Notes: a model not told the origin generated them from the letters alone. Shown: positions 9,761 through 22,215, counted from the first letter of the stretch. The stretch is DNA of 64,000 nt from Diphasiastrum complanatum (GCA_029204225.1 CM055104.1:51452294-51516293), one strand, 5' to 3'. Numbers and translations are program-made.

Positions 9761-12700
9761 GAATTCTTTGGGGTGGTGGTCGTAGGGTTTTTGAGGATGT
9801 AATGGGTTGCATGCCTTAGGAATAAATGTTATGGTTTTTGCTTAGCTGTAAAAAACTTTGCATTGGAAGGTTAATTTTGGATTATCCAGGGTTTGAACTG
9901 TTTTTTACATGTGAAGAGAGTCTATGTTTGGTAATAGATTTCCGATTCGTTGGCTACTTTTCTAGCAAAGGCATGGGAAACAGTTAAGTTTAACTAATGG
10001 AATACCATAAGTAACCTCATGTATGGATTTTCAAGGCCATAACCAATGTTGAATGAGACAATATAAATTTTGGCTATTCTAATAGGTCGTCTATGAATTC
10101 GGTTCATAGATTTAGGATTGTCATCAAGACGGTACAGGTTCAAGAAAATTTGATTTTTCTGGTACTCTGCTTAGTGGTGACTAAAGTTTGGAAGCTAATT
10201 TCTTCCCAGATCAAAAGTTTAAATTTTAATTTTTCCCTTTTTGATTTTCGAACTTGGTTAAGTTTTTGTTACTTTTTTGAGATATTTCTAATTGATATTG
10301 ATTGTTGAAAATGGATTAAGTGAACGTTTGTGCAAGATACTCGTCAAAATTAATTTTAAAATCGTCAAACAATATGAAATGGCCAGTTAAAATGAGTAAT
10401 GACAGAACTCTTTATCCGATCAATGGAATCTTGTTTGGATACAATTTAAGAGTTTTTGAAATCTTATTGGTAGGATTTCCAATCATGTTATTTCATATTC
10501 TAAGTTTGAATAGTTTTTGACAATATTGATGGAGTAATGCCAAACCAGTCAATAAAAAGAGAACAGTCCAATTTTATTGAAAAAATTGTAATGATAGGAA
10601 TTAAAAAAATAATCTTATTTTCAGTTAAATCGTATGGTGAATATATTCAAAGATCAAAGTAGTAGTGTTTTTCTTACTAGTAAATGATTTCTGGTATATG
10701 AGTTATTCAACCTAGGTATAGGATAGAAATGAAATTGTTTTAGACTTTTTCCTACAGTAGCTAATTTTAAACATTTACTAATGTCGTTACGTCTTCTTTA
10801 TACCTTATCTGAAATAGATTTTCAAGAAACTAAAAATTCTGAGGGAAGAAGAGTGGACATCAGGGGTAGTAAGTGTGATCGGGAGATGTATTTTGCAATT
10901 AGGATTTTGTGATCCCTGTAAAAAATTGCTTAATACTGGATGTTAATTTCCTAAATGGAGTTCATTTAGTTGCATTCTTGGCTAATATCTGTGAAATGAA
11001 TGAGTAGTCCACAGTTTCGATGTCAATTGTGATGTTAGAAATATAATTTAGTACATGGATTACATTGGATTTGTTAGTTGATAGAAGCTTGTCTCTAGAG
11101 TAAATGCCTTTGGATCTAGGGGGATTTGAAGCTTATCATTAATTAGAAAGGATCAAATTGTAATGTGGAACCATGTTAATTCTTATGTTTAAGTCACATG
11201 GTCAGATGTGGATTTGTGGTATCCATCTGATAGGCATGCTAATCATCCAAATGAATGGATTCTCCACTTTTGGGAACAAGAGATAATATCCTATGCGAAT
11301 TATAGGACAGTTAGATGATCAGTGGATCTCTAGAATATCAGATATGGCGGTTAAGGATTTTTTGGAAGGAAAAGATGATGGTATAGGACATCAGTAATTT
11401 TGGAAAGGGAATTCTAGGACTATAAAGATCTGATAATCAATGGTGTATTTTAGTACCTAGTCGCGATATGAAAAAAAAAGAAACCATTCGATCAAATGTG
11501 GGATATTTCCATTCAATCAAATGTGGGATATTTTGGAAAATTTTGAGGTTTAATCTAGATCCCTATGTGGTATCTCATTATTCACAAAATCAGAGGTTCT
11601 CAAATCTATTTTTCACTTTCTTAATTAATCCTTTACTTCTTAGTAATTTCTCGAATATAAGATATCAGACTGATTTATATGATTCTTTCCGACATGAAGT
11701 TATTCTTCTAAAAGATTGTTATGTCATATAAATTACTACTTGTGTGAATAGACTTGGAATTCAGATAAATTCTAAGGTTAAAATGTTTCAATTTCTTAAA
11801 CCTAGAATATCTCTATTGCATAAATGGATTTCGATGGAATAGTAGCTTCTATCCCTCAGATTGAAAATATTTGAAGGAAAAATCCTGTTTGTAATGAAGT
11901 GAATCCTTTTGTGGAAGCCCTTATTACTGATTTTTCTTGGATTTGGATATTTTCATATATCATCTTTCTACTTAACTTCTATTGAAAATGATAATTTCTT
12001 TAAAAGGAGGTGAAGTGGTGGGATAAATTTCTATTTGAGAATCTGTGGGTTACATAGTTTTCGGAAGAGAATCAGCTAGGGTATAGAAATGAGATTTGAT
12101 CTGAAAGAAATTTCGGATAGATTCAGAGTAATGATTAATCTTGTATGAATCTACTGTGTAATCCTAGTTACTAAGGTTATCTGGTGCACTTAACCTAGTC
12201 GACGAACATAAGCATATGATTAAGTATTGTTTTGACATATACTTGCAGAGTTAACAAATCTTTGTATAGAAGATTTATGGATTAACTTATATATTATTTG
12301 GGTAAGAATCTAAATGTGGTGTAGTATAATTGATTACTCCAGGATGAAGTTAATTGGTAAAACGATTAGTGTGATGTACATTCACCGGGAACTGATGGTT
12401 TTTGAATTATATGGCTTGTAAGATGCACGATTAGTGAATCATTTGGGTTCATCAGTTAAAATTATGTGCATTGGATATACATTATTCTTGGGATAGAGTA
12501 TTCCTTAGTTAAGGAATAGACTCAACTCATTAGTGATTGTATCCCAAAGAGTTCAAATGGATAACAAATCATAATGAATCCCAAAATAACAACTGAATTG
12601 ATATTCAGCAGGACTTTGGGTATCTAGATTTGATTCTAGACAAGAATCTAAAGTTTGTTGTAGTTAAAGACGATTGTCATTATCATTTTAGTATGCTTTC

Positions 12701-13797
12701 TGTCTTTAATTACCAGTGGTATATAGAACTTGGAGATCTAGCACTTCTGTCAGACAATCTTGTTAGGAGAATGTTCCTAAAATCCCGTGGTTTCTTGTTG
12801 GGAAAGATTTTGGAACGATTCTTACTTTTTCTTGAGTTATGTTGGACATATACTCCAGTATCCTACAAATGATTAAGTATGGTTTTGGATTCCAAAAAGT
12901 TATGATTGACTAATCATACAAATCTAAATATTTATGGTTGATGGATCATAAACAGTTACTTAATTGTTGATAGTGGATTATAAAGAATTGTGATGATTCT
13001 CAAGTGTGATGATTAATTCTTGATCTAATATTTGAGTAAGAATTTGAATCAGTGTTTTGAATCTCTCTACTCCAGTATTTTATGTGAGGACCTATGGTTT
13101 TCATAGACATTCTCACAAGTATTTTTGTGAAAAATTTATCTAATTAGTGGATGCTATTCTGCTACAGTTTATGGTCTGTAGATGATTGAGTACAGTTCTT
13201 CATTTGATTGGATCTCCAGTTATCATAGGAGACAAACAAGTCTATTAAGATGAATGAATGCTATTTTCTTGTATTTGGTGCTAGAAACACGAGCATTTAA
13301 CTCAAATGAGTATCTACGATACTGAGAGCTGAGTTTTAATCATTCTATATCTTAACGATTCTCCTAGAGATTCTAACTGAATGAATTATCATATCTTAGA
13401 CTTTGGATTCTAAGGATATTTGTACTTGAAAGCTTATGAATTATATGTCAGAGTTGTGGATAATTTCAGACTGTAATTATAATTATTTTATTATTTCTTT
13501 AACTTTAATCTCTTAAGTTAGGTTATTTCACCCAATGTCTCATGTAAGTGCTTACATGAAGGTGACTATACTAACTTATGGTGAATGTAACCCAGATGGA
13601 AATTTTATCACTTAGTGTACTTTTCAAACTTGAGTTGTACTCCAATATAAAGATTATCTCTGAGTACTTGTTTGATGTGAAAGTTAGACTAAGGATATGA
13701 TTTTCTAGGTGGGCATTGAAAGTTAAAAGAACTGTTTCTGTTATTCTTTCCTGTTTAGAGAGCTTCTAAGGATAAAAGCAGTTTAAGGAGGGAAGAA
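9761..13797 (+). other. Internal region of the LARD-like element; no gene recognised
   Basis: About 4 kb of AT-rich, strongly T-biased sequence with stops in every frame. The longest frames (for example near 10093, 11468 and 12630) have no known motif and no codon structure. I looked for copia and gypsy domains on both strands and saw none. The end (13780-13797) is the purine tract before the right LTR. Whether this is a heavily mutated former coding region or always non-coding cannot be told by eye. Confidence 0.5.
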
Positions 13798-14308
13798 TGT
13801 TATGTCCATAACCAATACATAGGATACAATATACTCCTAGTCTTGGATACATGGTACTCCAATAAATCAAGCTGTCAATTATGCCACATCATACTAGATG
13901 TGAGCCGAAAGTAACTAATATCCTTGTGAGGCCCCGAAAACACTAAATGGAGTTAGTACAAGGTTTGGGACAGTCAAGGCATGTGTAGAGCTATCAATAG
14001 CAATTCTATGAATAGAGGATCTATGCATAGAGACTCTATTCTAGAGGAATCTATGTATAGGAGAGTTAGGGCCTTGCATGTCTGTGGCTCATGGCTCTAT
14101 AAGAAGAGGCCAAACTCGCCCTACTCCTCATATTTGTGATGGATTCATTGCCAGGGTTTCACTCTATCTTCATGCTTCCTATTCCTTGGCTTGGGGGTGA
14201 AGCTTCTAGAGTTGATTGATTGCTTCTACTTGGTTGGGTGGTTACTCCATAGTGTGGTTTCTATTGTGTTTGTCTTGTAAGCAGGATCTTGAAAGAGCTT
14301 CCCTTATA
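13798..14308 (+). repeat. Right LTR of the LARD-like element
   Basis: Direct repeat of the left LTR, same length, with the same start, end and TATA-like box. It is followed by the second copy of the target duplication (TGAGT, 14309-14313). Confidence 0.9.
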
Positions 14309-14810
14309 TGAGTAAAGCCTACAAGGTTTACACTCCTATTACTAACAAGGTGATTATTGGTAGAGATGTCATTTTTGATGAGAGGAACATTCCAAAAGTA
14401 TCTTCAAGCATTATTGATGGTGATGTGGATGGATCTAACATTCTTGATGTTGATGTAAAGGATCCTACTTTGGATGGTGATGATGAAGGACCATTGTCAA
14501 GTCAAAAGCCAAAGAGAACATCAACGGAAAGACAAATGCGCCCTTCAAGGCTCACATATGATGAGAAAGGTAAGCAAGTGAAAGTGATGGTGCTATACAA
14601 GTGGATGGATGTATTCATGATCTCACATCAAGTAATGGATTTGGAAAACAAAGTTTGTTTAATGACTTTGATGATCAAGTTGATGATCAAGTGGTTGATC
14701 TCAAAGGGCTTCAACAACATGAAAGGAGAGATGGCAATTTGGAACTAGTCAAGAGCATCAAAGGAGAGTCAATTGGCAAAGATGTTATGGATATGTTTTT
14801 GTAGGTTATT
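14309..14810 (+). pseudogene. Copia A pol continuation: integrase end and RT linker
   Basis: The frame continues the integrase C-terminal domain cut at 6123 (SKAYKVY, KVIIGRDVIFDE) and then the low-complexity linker with QKPKRTS and MRPSRLTYDEKGKQ. After about 14580 the frame changes and no RT motif follows. The stretch 14810-15180 has no recognisable domain, so most of RT is deleted or decayed. Confidence 0.8.
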
Positions 14811-15189
14811 GAAGACTCGAGTAAGGTCAAAGGAGCAGTAAGGAAGTGTTTTTCAAGTTTACTTTACTTGTTCTATCTCATGTTTGAGCATTTTCATGTG
14901 AATGTGTGCAAATTGTCAAGATATGGTAGAACTAGCTTCATTGGTGAGCATCATTTTGATGTTGGATTTGTACTAGCATTCTTGGCTGGTTTTGTTGATG
15001 GAAATGAATATATTGGAGGCTCATTATATCACTCATTCATGATCAAGTCATCAAGTCATGATGACATCTTATGGCAAGATGGAGAGGCTCATTCATGGTG
15101 TTTCATGGTGGATACATGGTAAGAAAGGACAAAGAGGAAAGATATAAGCAATTACATTTATTGTTTGGTTGCTGTAATTTTTCAGAAAG

Positions 15190-15428
15190 TTCAAAGTTGA
15201 TAGCATGGAGGAATCATCTCATTTACATTCTATGTGATTCTTCATGTCATATTGAGGTGACATATCACTTTAGGGAGCAAGTCTTGGCAAAGGAGGTGGA
15301 GCTTCAATATTTGTCCTCAAGGGAATGTGTAGCTGATATCTTCACCAAAGCATTGGGAAAAGACTTGTTCATGAAGCATAGGACTTCACTTGGAGTGTTT
15401 TCAAAGTCTATGCTAAAACTAGTTGAAG
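15190..15428 (+). pseudogene. Copia A RNase H C-terminal fragment
   Basis: The frame ending at 15439 carries the last part of copia RNase H: HIEVTYHFREQVL, then ELQYLSSRECVADIFTKAL, the standard end of the polyprotein. It is preceded by non-matching sequence. A purine tract (GAAGAGGGAG, 15425-15434) follows directly and leads into the 3' LTR. Confidence 0.8.
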
Positions 15429-15434
15429 AGGGAG

Positions 15435-16105
15435 TGTGATTAATTTCAACTAGTTTAGTCATTTTGGTCATGTTTGTATATTTGGCAATTGAGGCCAATT
15501 TTCATATTAGATTAAGAGTTTAACTTTTCAAAGTTATATTGGTCTAAAAGCATTTGAATAAACACTTTTGGAAAGTGTGGGAAACTATAGAACATGAGTT
15601 TTGGAGGGATTCAATTTGAGTAGTAGATACATTGAATCTAGTCACAAAAAATGTAGGGTTTTCATTATGGAGGGAAAACCAAAGTTTGAACTTAGGTTTG
15701 GACCTCCTATAAGAGGATGTAACTCGTGGGAAGAGAAGACATTCTCTCTCTCTCTTATCTCATTCATGCTTATACATGGTTCTCTTGGGTTCTACTATCC
15801 ATTGGTGCACTATACTTGTGATATCTTGCAATTCTGTGTAGAATGCTTATTAATTGCTATTTTTAGATCCACACGTGTGAAATACAGTAGCTTACTGTTT
15901 TTGTATGGACAACAACATTAGTTTATGTTTTGATTGATGTTTGATCAAGATCTATTAAAGTTTGCATCTCATTCATAGTGTAGATGTTGGTTTTTCTACA
16001 TTGGCAAGATTGGTGATTTGCTTGTCTATCTAACCAAAGATCAAAGGAAAATTTTGGATCTAATTTTCCTTATATGGTCTAAAGTGCTCTTGAGATTGTT
16101 CACTC
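15435..16105 (+). repeat. 3' LTR of copia A
   Basis: It starts TGTGATT directly after the polypurine tract. A TATA-like box (CCTATAAGAGG) lies near 15704 and an exact CACACGTGTG palindrome at 15870-15879. The right end (about 16105) is placed by similarity with the ends of the 4490-5272 and 61899-62598 LTRs. It is well diverged from the 5' LTR, so the insertion is old. Confidence 0.55.
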
Positions 16106-16869
16106 TAGTGTTCAATATACTAGTTGTGATGATACCAGCCTTGAATATTGTTGTTGTTCTACATTTTTCATAAGTTATGAGGGCTTCAAGGCCATACTCA
16201 ATGCCAAATATGAACATACCATAAACTTGACTATTGATGCCAAGAGAAAGTCAGATTCCACATCATTTAGTAGCTAGAGAGTTGTATCTACACATAAATC
16301 ATGGACTTGTATTGTGGCTTTTAGGTAGATAGGCAAAATTGAGAGTTGTTGACTTGCTGAGTGCAAACCCACCTTGTACCTCTTCATTCCAAAATGAGCC
16401 TTGATCTTCACAAAGCTGAATTTCAGTGTCTCCCTAATGGATGTAAACTCACTAGGAATCCTTGATCAGGTCAATGAGCAAGTACTTCACCAGAAATTTC
16501 TAGTGAAATACTGGCAAACTTTTGTCCAGGCAGCTCAGCCGCATGTATGTACAAAATTAGCAGTAGTATATATAGCACGTGAAGGAGGAGATTGAATATC
16601 TGTCTATTTGCATGATTTTGTCAAAAAGAAGCAAATCAACAAGCTTTTCTGGGGTATTGAACTTGTTGATCAGATTGAAGAAGACCGAGATCATTCATTT
16701 ATCTCTTTTGGATCCTGATGGGGAATCCATGTTTGGGAGTTGCCATAGGCCACCACTGAATCTCCTGATTTGGACTGATTGCCTCGTATCTGCCACACAA
16801 ATCACCAAATAACATATCTCAATGGGTGGCTGTGGGTGGGTGAACTCCAAACCCACACACTCTCTAAAT
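16106..16869. other. Intergenic; no gene seen
   Basis: No open frame with recognisable motif, no terminal repeats. It probably holds the 3' untranslated region and terminator of the minus-strand P450 near its right end. Confidence 0.5.
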
Positions 16870-19488
16870 CTACAACAAGCAAAGCTTTTGAATTACAAAG
16901 ATTTTGCTGCGGCTGATGCACCACTGATTCAGACTACAAAATTTTATTAGATGGCTCCTACTTAGCTCACAAAAATTCAGGAGATGGGCTCCTGTTACAA
17001 AATTGTGAATGCATAGATTTTGATGACAGAATTTTACTAGATGGGCTACTGTCACAAATTTGTAAATGCTTGTGCTCAACATTTGCCTAGTGGAGGGTGA
17101 GGCCAACCTGTATTTTGTGACCAAATGGTGAATAAAGATCAGCATTTGTGATTTTGCTAAATCACTCCCAAGGCACAATCTGTTTCCATAGCCAAAAGGC
17201 ATGAATGTACCTGGTTGAGAGGTGTCCTGCAAACATAACTTTCCATCTTAGATCAACACCCTCTCTTATCTTACTATCCTCCAGCTTTGGTTTCCATTCA
17301 TGGACTGTAATTGAGTTTAAACTGTTTATCGCTAAGCCTTATGATGTTTTTGTAAAGGAGATTGATTAAGGCTAGTCTCGAAAATCAAAGTGACGCAAGC
17401 AAGCAGCTACCTGAAATCTGTCGGGATCGAATCTGTAAGGATCGGGGAAGACTTTGGGACTAAGATGGAAGGATGAAATTGATGCATGAACTTTGCAACC
17501 TTTGGGGAATATGAAGCCTGCAACACCAGTAAACATACAAAAATAGTTAAAATGCAGGTAAATATGCATCAGCAAAGCTTTTTTAGACCAATTAACAATA
17601 AGTACATCAAGAGATTAGAAACAGCACGTAATTCACAAAATTCATGTCGAAGGTGAAGCAAAGCTAACTACCATCATATTCCAAATCCATGAGGGCCTCG
17701 CGGGGAATGAAGGTGTTAAGAAATGATGTTCTCATTGTCTCCTGCAACACCTGTAAACCAAAAGCATGCATTGCAATTTTAGAGACACTTAGTAGATTGA
17801 ACAAATAAGTGAAAGGCTGATAAAAACCCACAATAAGAGCTATCTTCTATAGCTAGAGTTCCTGCCTGTGAAGTGTATTTCATATCTTTCACATCTGCCC
17901 ATGTCAGTGGTTCATCCAGGCTAGCTTTTCTTTGTCGAATTAAGTCTTGCTCAGCCTGCAAGGATGTCACGATCAGTTGAAACCGGAGCGAAATGCACAA
18001 CAAGATTACAAGCTTACATCCATGTGGACATAAAGGGGACCGGTGTGGGTGCGAATAAGTCCTAGCCAGGCATGGAATAACTACTACGCTTTGTGGTTGA
18101 TATAAAGATTGAATATGCAATGAAAAAAACTTTGTTAAGAAAGATGAGTAACGTACCCGAACTTCGTCCAGAATTTTGGGGTTGTCATGCAAACGCTTGA
18201 TTGCCCACACTAACTGCGATGATGTGCTCTCGTACCCGCCAAACATGAGTGTCAGTATGATTGCTCGAACATGTACATCAGAAAAGTGATCGCCATTGGC
18301 GTTGGCACGCAGAAGAAAATCAAGCACGTCATTGTAGGGGTTTGGGTCTAATCTTCTTCTATCAATCAGTTTCTGCAAGGTCTGGAATAAGCCATCTCTT
18401 GCCTGAGCACCCACACCACAAAAAATGTCAATTCAGCTACAGTAATATACTGCTTCAATCTTTAGCGAATTACATCAAATGGAAATTACCCTTAGTGCTT
18501 TGCCATAGGTAGTGAACGGAAGATTAATATGCAGACTGAGGAATCCCTTCTTCAGTTCCTCCATCTGATCTGCCATCTTCTCTACCTCCGGGCCTGGTTT
18601 CAAGCCGAATATGATCTCCGAAGCCACAAAAAATGTATACTACACCCATTACCAGTGAAGCGAATGAGAGAGGGGAAGACACAGAGGCAAACATAATTAG
18701 TTTTTCAAGAACTTCAAACTGATAATGGCAAAGCAAATGTGTTTGGCATACCCTTCTCAATTCTTGTAGAACATTGCACGTCTCATTGTCACTCCACTTG
18801 CTCAAGAAGAAATTGGCAAGATAATCGATGTACTTCACTTGATGTTGCATTGCGTCTGGATGCAGTGCAGGCCCAAGGACTTTGCGCATCCGGGAATGGA
18901 AATTATCTCCATAGATGCTTCCAGTTTCATCTATCATGGATGTAGCAGAACGTGGGTAACCTGGCTTAAAATACTTCTGGGCTGTCTGCAGCACCCACCT
19001 GGTGGCTTCTGGTGTTGTTACCACAATGCAAGTCTCACCAAATAGGGATGAGGAAAATGTTTCTCCATATCTGCAATACAGGGAAACTCATATTTCATGT
19101 CTTCAAACTGAATCTTTAGATTAAAAATTGCATGAATGATCAATTATTGTCTATATAAGGGATACATACCCAAAAGCTTCCAAAAAAAGAAAAAAAGTTC
19201 GCTTTCCTTATTTCATCCAACAGAAAACTTTATGATCCGGTATTCATGAAAAGCTTTGGGATCAAATTTAGACCTTGAGATGTGCTGTAGGTGGAATTGA
19301 TGGGGATCTTGTAAAAATTGGATTGTTTCTCCAAAGAATGGAAGGCTCCATGTCTTTCCTGGTTGATGCTTAGCCTTCTTGCAAGAGAACTTTTTGGTAG
19401 GGGTATACTTGTATCCATGTAGAAGTATGAACAAAATCAGCAGAAAAGCTGCTGTTATTGTTGCCGTAACTATATACATACTCTCCAT
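16870..19488 (-). CDS. Cytochrome P450, CYP85 clan (8 exons)
   Basis: A haem-thiolate monooxygenase anchored in the ER membrane. Exons on the minus strand: 19488-19274, 19070-18752, 18639-18490, 18402-18157, 17955-17866, 17750-17672, 17517-17411, 17226-16870; they join in frame to 520 residues. Residues 5-23 form a membrane anchor. Visible P450 motifs: oxygen-binding GGYEST (283-288), ExxR as ETMR (344-347), PYRFDPDRF (393-401) and haem loop FGYGNRLCLG with Cys420. RYGE and LRRYTF segments and the exon pattern point to the CYP85 clan (CYP707, CYP90, CYP716 and relatives act on ABA, brassinosteroids and terpenoids); the substrate cannot be told. The start ATG at 19488 directly precedes the anchor. 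Oddities: the intron after exon 5 has a GC donor, and the C-terminus carries three short repeats. No frame damage, so probably functional. Confidence 0.88.
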
Positions 19489-19513
19489 TTCTGATCTATG
19501 TTGGTAGGAGTTA

Positions 19514-19515
<2 letters not shown>

Positions 19516-19564
<49 letters not shown>

Positions 19565-19604
19565 ACTCACACACACACGCACGCACGCACGCACACACAC
19601 ACAC
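19516..19604. repeat. (CT)n and (CA)n-type microsatellite in the P450 5' leader
   Basis: A (CT)n run (about 19516-19561) is followed by ACAC/ACGC repeats to 19604. On the coding strand it is a (GA)n tract just upstream of the P450 start codon, so it probably lies in the 5' untranslated region or core promoter. Confidence 0.9.
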
Positions 19605-20700
19605 AAAAGATTAGCCTCGAATTTTGTTTCAGGTATGAAATGTCTCCTAAAGCTTTATCAAATGGAAGGTATACTGTGACACCAAATGCACTGATTGGAC
19701 TGAAACTGATCAAACCCAACTCCCAACACCCCGTGTATGAGACAGGTGGTATCATTAACTGCACAGCACAAAGTGGGCCTTCATGTACAAAATTCTTCCT
19801 ATTCGCTTACTCCCAATCCTAACAGTACCCGCAGAGTAAGTACTGTACTCCACCCGCTTATTAAATCCTGTGCCTGGGGCCACAATGCTCTCTCAGATTA
19901 CACACACTTATCAATCGGATATAACACAAGGAGCACTGTTGAGGGTATAGCATACAGTGATGCATCAGATCCAACAGAACGAATCTAGATGTAGGTACTC
20001 ATGCGATGCGAGATCAGATGTATTGTTGATGGGTCCTGTCTGTGTAATAATGCTTGCTTGCCAGCTTTCTCACAGTCAGTTAATAACCCAACAATGAATG
20101 CAAATTAAGGCGAGTTGACGAGAACAGAAAAAAGGAATGAAAAGGAGGTGAGACAACAAAGCAATACAGCAGAGCAAGACTAGCTCACAGATAGTTGGGC
20201 TCTCCCTCTCCCCCACCCACTGACTGACTATAGCACCCACCCCACTGGCAAGCTAGTGCTCCTGCTCCTGCTGCTGTTGCTGCTATCCTTAGAAGATAAT
20301 TCACAGCAATATATTTAGATAGAGGGAGGAATGAGATGGTGGGCAAGCTCTACTTATTATCCCACACTGGCGGCTGCCACCACCCCACAAATGCACCAAT
20401 AAATTCCATGTCCTTCCTTCTTCCTTCCTTGTGTCCAGGATCTGTCATCCAACTCCATGCAATCCAGCTCCATCCTGACACATCTTGCCATTTCATTCCT
20501 TACATAGTAAGATCTTCTCACACTCGTGAGCTTGTCTTCAATCTTAATCTGGATCTGCATAGGGCATGATCACCTTGATCCAAGGGTGATACATCATAAT
20601 TGAACCATTCAACCCCCTCAACACCCTTGGATTAAAGCTGGGCCCATGGCTCCCTTGTACCATGGTAGTATTAGTTGCATATACCCATGAGCCTTAATCT
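19605..20700. other. Upstream region of the P450; no gene seen
   Basis: About 1.1 kb, higher in GC than its surroundings, without a recognisable coding region. It contains short CT/GCT-rich runs (20250-20290) and should include the P450 promoter. I could not pick a TATA box with confidence. Confidence 0.4.
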
Positions 20701-20704
20701 TGGA

Positions 20705-21290
20705 TGGGCATATAGGCAAGCTTGTTGACAACCACACGCGCGTGATCATCCTTAAGTGTAAGACGGTAAGGTTGTTGGGTGCTCAAGAAATGCCATTGGA
20801 TGCTCTCAATAATTGTCATTGCCGGATGGTGGCGGCGCGATCACCAAGGTCTCATATATCATCATCTATCTCTCAATCTTCAACTCTTTGAAAATAAATT
20901 GCAAATTTGGTATGTGAATGAATTTTTGGGACATTTTTTTTGAGGACAACTCCACCAAAATTTTCCTTCAAGTGTCTCTAGAAGTGTACACCTATCATTG
21001 AACCCCATATATTGTGACAAGAAAATGAGTTATTTAAAATATGAAATAGCTAAATTATTGAATACTAGTAGGCAATTTTTTCCTTTTTCAAATATAGCAA
21101 AAGTTAGGCAAATAAAATATTATCAATCTACAAGTGTCTTTTATAAAATGACAAATCTTGATCAAAATTAAGATGAATCATTATGAAGGTTATCAAATTT
21201 ATATCAAAGTTGGGTAATAATTTTTTGGTTTTGACTATCCAATATTGAAATTTTCTATCAAATAATAGGAATATTGCCAAAAAGCAAAAA
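20705..21290. repeat. Non-coding direct repeat, copy 1
   Basis: It aligns colinearly with 21320-21945. Shared landmarks in order are GGTGCTCAAGA, GGATGCTCTCAATAATTGTC, AGAAGTGTACACCTATCATTG, TGTGACAAGAAAAT and AAGATGAATCATTATGAA. There is no open frame and no terminal inverted repeat, so the class is unknown. Confidence 0.7.
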
Positions 21291-21319
21291 ATAGCTCAGA
21301 TAAAAAAATCTGTTGGCAA

Positions 21320-21945
21320 GCTATGATGTTTCAAGACATATTTGCAAAACTTCTTCGTTGACAATCACACGTTCACGATCGTCCTCAAGTGTAAGAAGGT
21401 TGGTGGGTGCTCAAGAGATGCTAGTGGATGCTCTCAATAATTGTCATTGCTGGGGATGGTGGCATGATAACCAAGGCATCATAAATCATCAACTCTCAAT
21501 CTTTAACTATTTTAAAATAATTTTCAATTTTCTAATGATGTTGTAAATTAGGTACGTGGATTAATTTTTTGGAGTTTTTATTTTTATTTTCTATGAGGAC
21601 AATTTCAAAGGTTATTTTGTTTGAAATACCTCTGGAAGTGTACACCTATCATTGGACCCCAAATTTTGTGACAAGAAAATAAGTAAAAGATGATGCCCTT
21701 TGGCAAGTAGGGTTTGTCATTTCAAAATTTGAAATTGTTTAATTATCATATACTAGGCAATTTTCTCCTTACTAAAATTTTAGATTTGCAAAGTTGGGCT
21801 AGTAAAATACTATGACTAGTTTTGTTATGCCCATTGCAGCAGCGTCGGGTAATAATGTCTTTTATAATATGGCATATCATTAAATTTAAGATGAATCATT
21901 ATGAAATTTATCAATTTTATATCAAAGCTGGGTGATAATTTTTGT
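21320..21945. repeat. Non-coding direct repeat, copy 2
   Basis: Second copy of the repeat at 20705-21290, diverged by many substitutions. It carries extra segments, notably about 30 bp near 21810-21845 and another near 21690-21715. Confidence 0.7.
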
Positions 21946-22215
21946 TGGGTTAGAATAGTGCTAGCTTTAGGGAGCAACTAGAGTTAACAACTAGATGTAA
22001 GTTAGACATCTATCCTTGTGTTCTAACCCTTTTGATAGGTGGAGGGCTGCGCATCGACTATTGCTACACCCCACAATGAACTATGTAGACAGTGTTACAA
22101 TACTTCTAAATCAAGAATAAAAAAATCTTAACAACACGTTCTTGATCTAGTTTTGAGTTACAACTAAAAAGATATTATCAAATCAAAGTTGTGGATAGTC
22201 AAAAAATTTGGTCAA
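21946..22215. other. AT-rich spacer before the tandem duplication
   Basis: Nothing coding. It ends with phrases (AAAGTTG, GTCAAAA) that echo the repeat to its left. Confidence 0.4.

Larger units (their letters stand above)
6124..14308 (+). mobile_element. Large non-coding LTR element (LARD-like) inserted in copia A
   Basis: Two direct repeats of 511 bp (6124-6634 and 13798-14308) bound an internal region of about 7.2 kb. A primer-binding site matching the 3' end of initiator tRNA-Met lies at 6636-6647 and a purine tract (AAGGAGGGAAGAA) precedes the right LTR. The 5 bp on each side are identical (TGAGT at 6119-6123 and 14309-14313), so both ends are certain. Removing the element and one TGAGT restores the copia A integrase reading frame. 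No gag or pol domain is recognisable inside apart from a fragment of another copia. The structure fits a large retrotransposon derivative that must borrow proteins from another element. The LTR ends TG...TA rather than TG...CA. Confidence 0.9.

Noticed and set aside
14868-15122. 84-codon frame in copia A
   Set aside because: No RT motif or other domain; lies in the decayed RT region.
20240-20295. CT/GCT-rich run as a promoter element of the P450
   Set aside because: Simple-sequence bias only; no recognisable factor site or TATA spacing.
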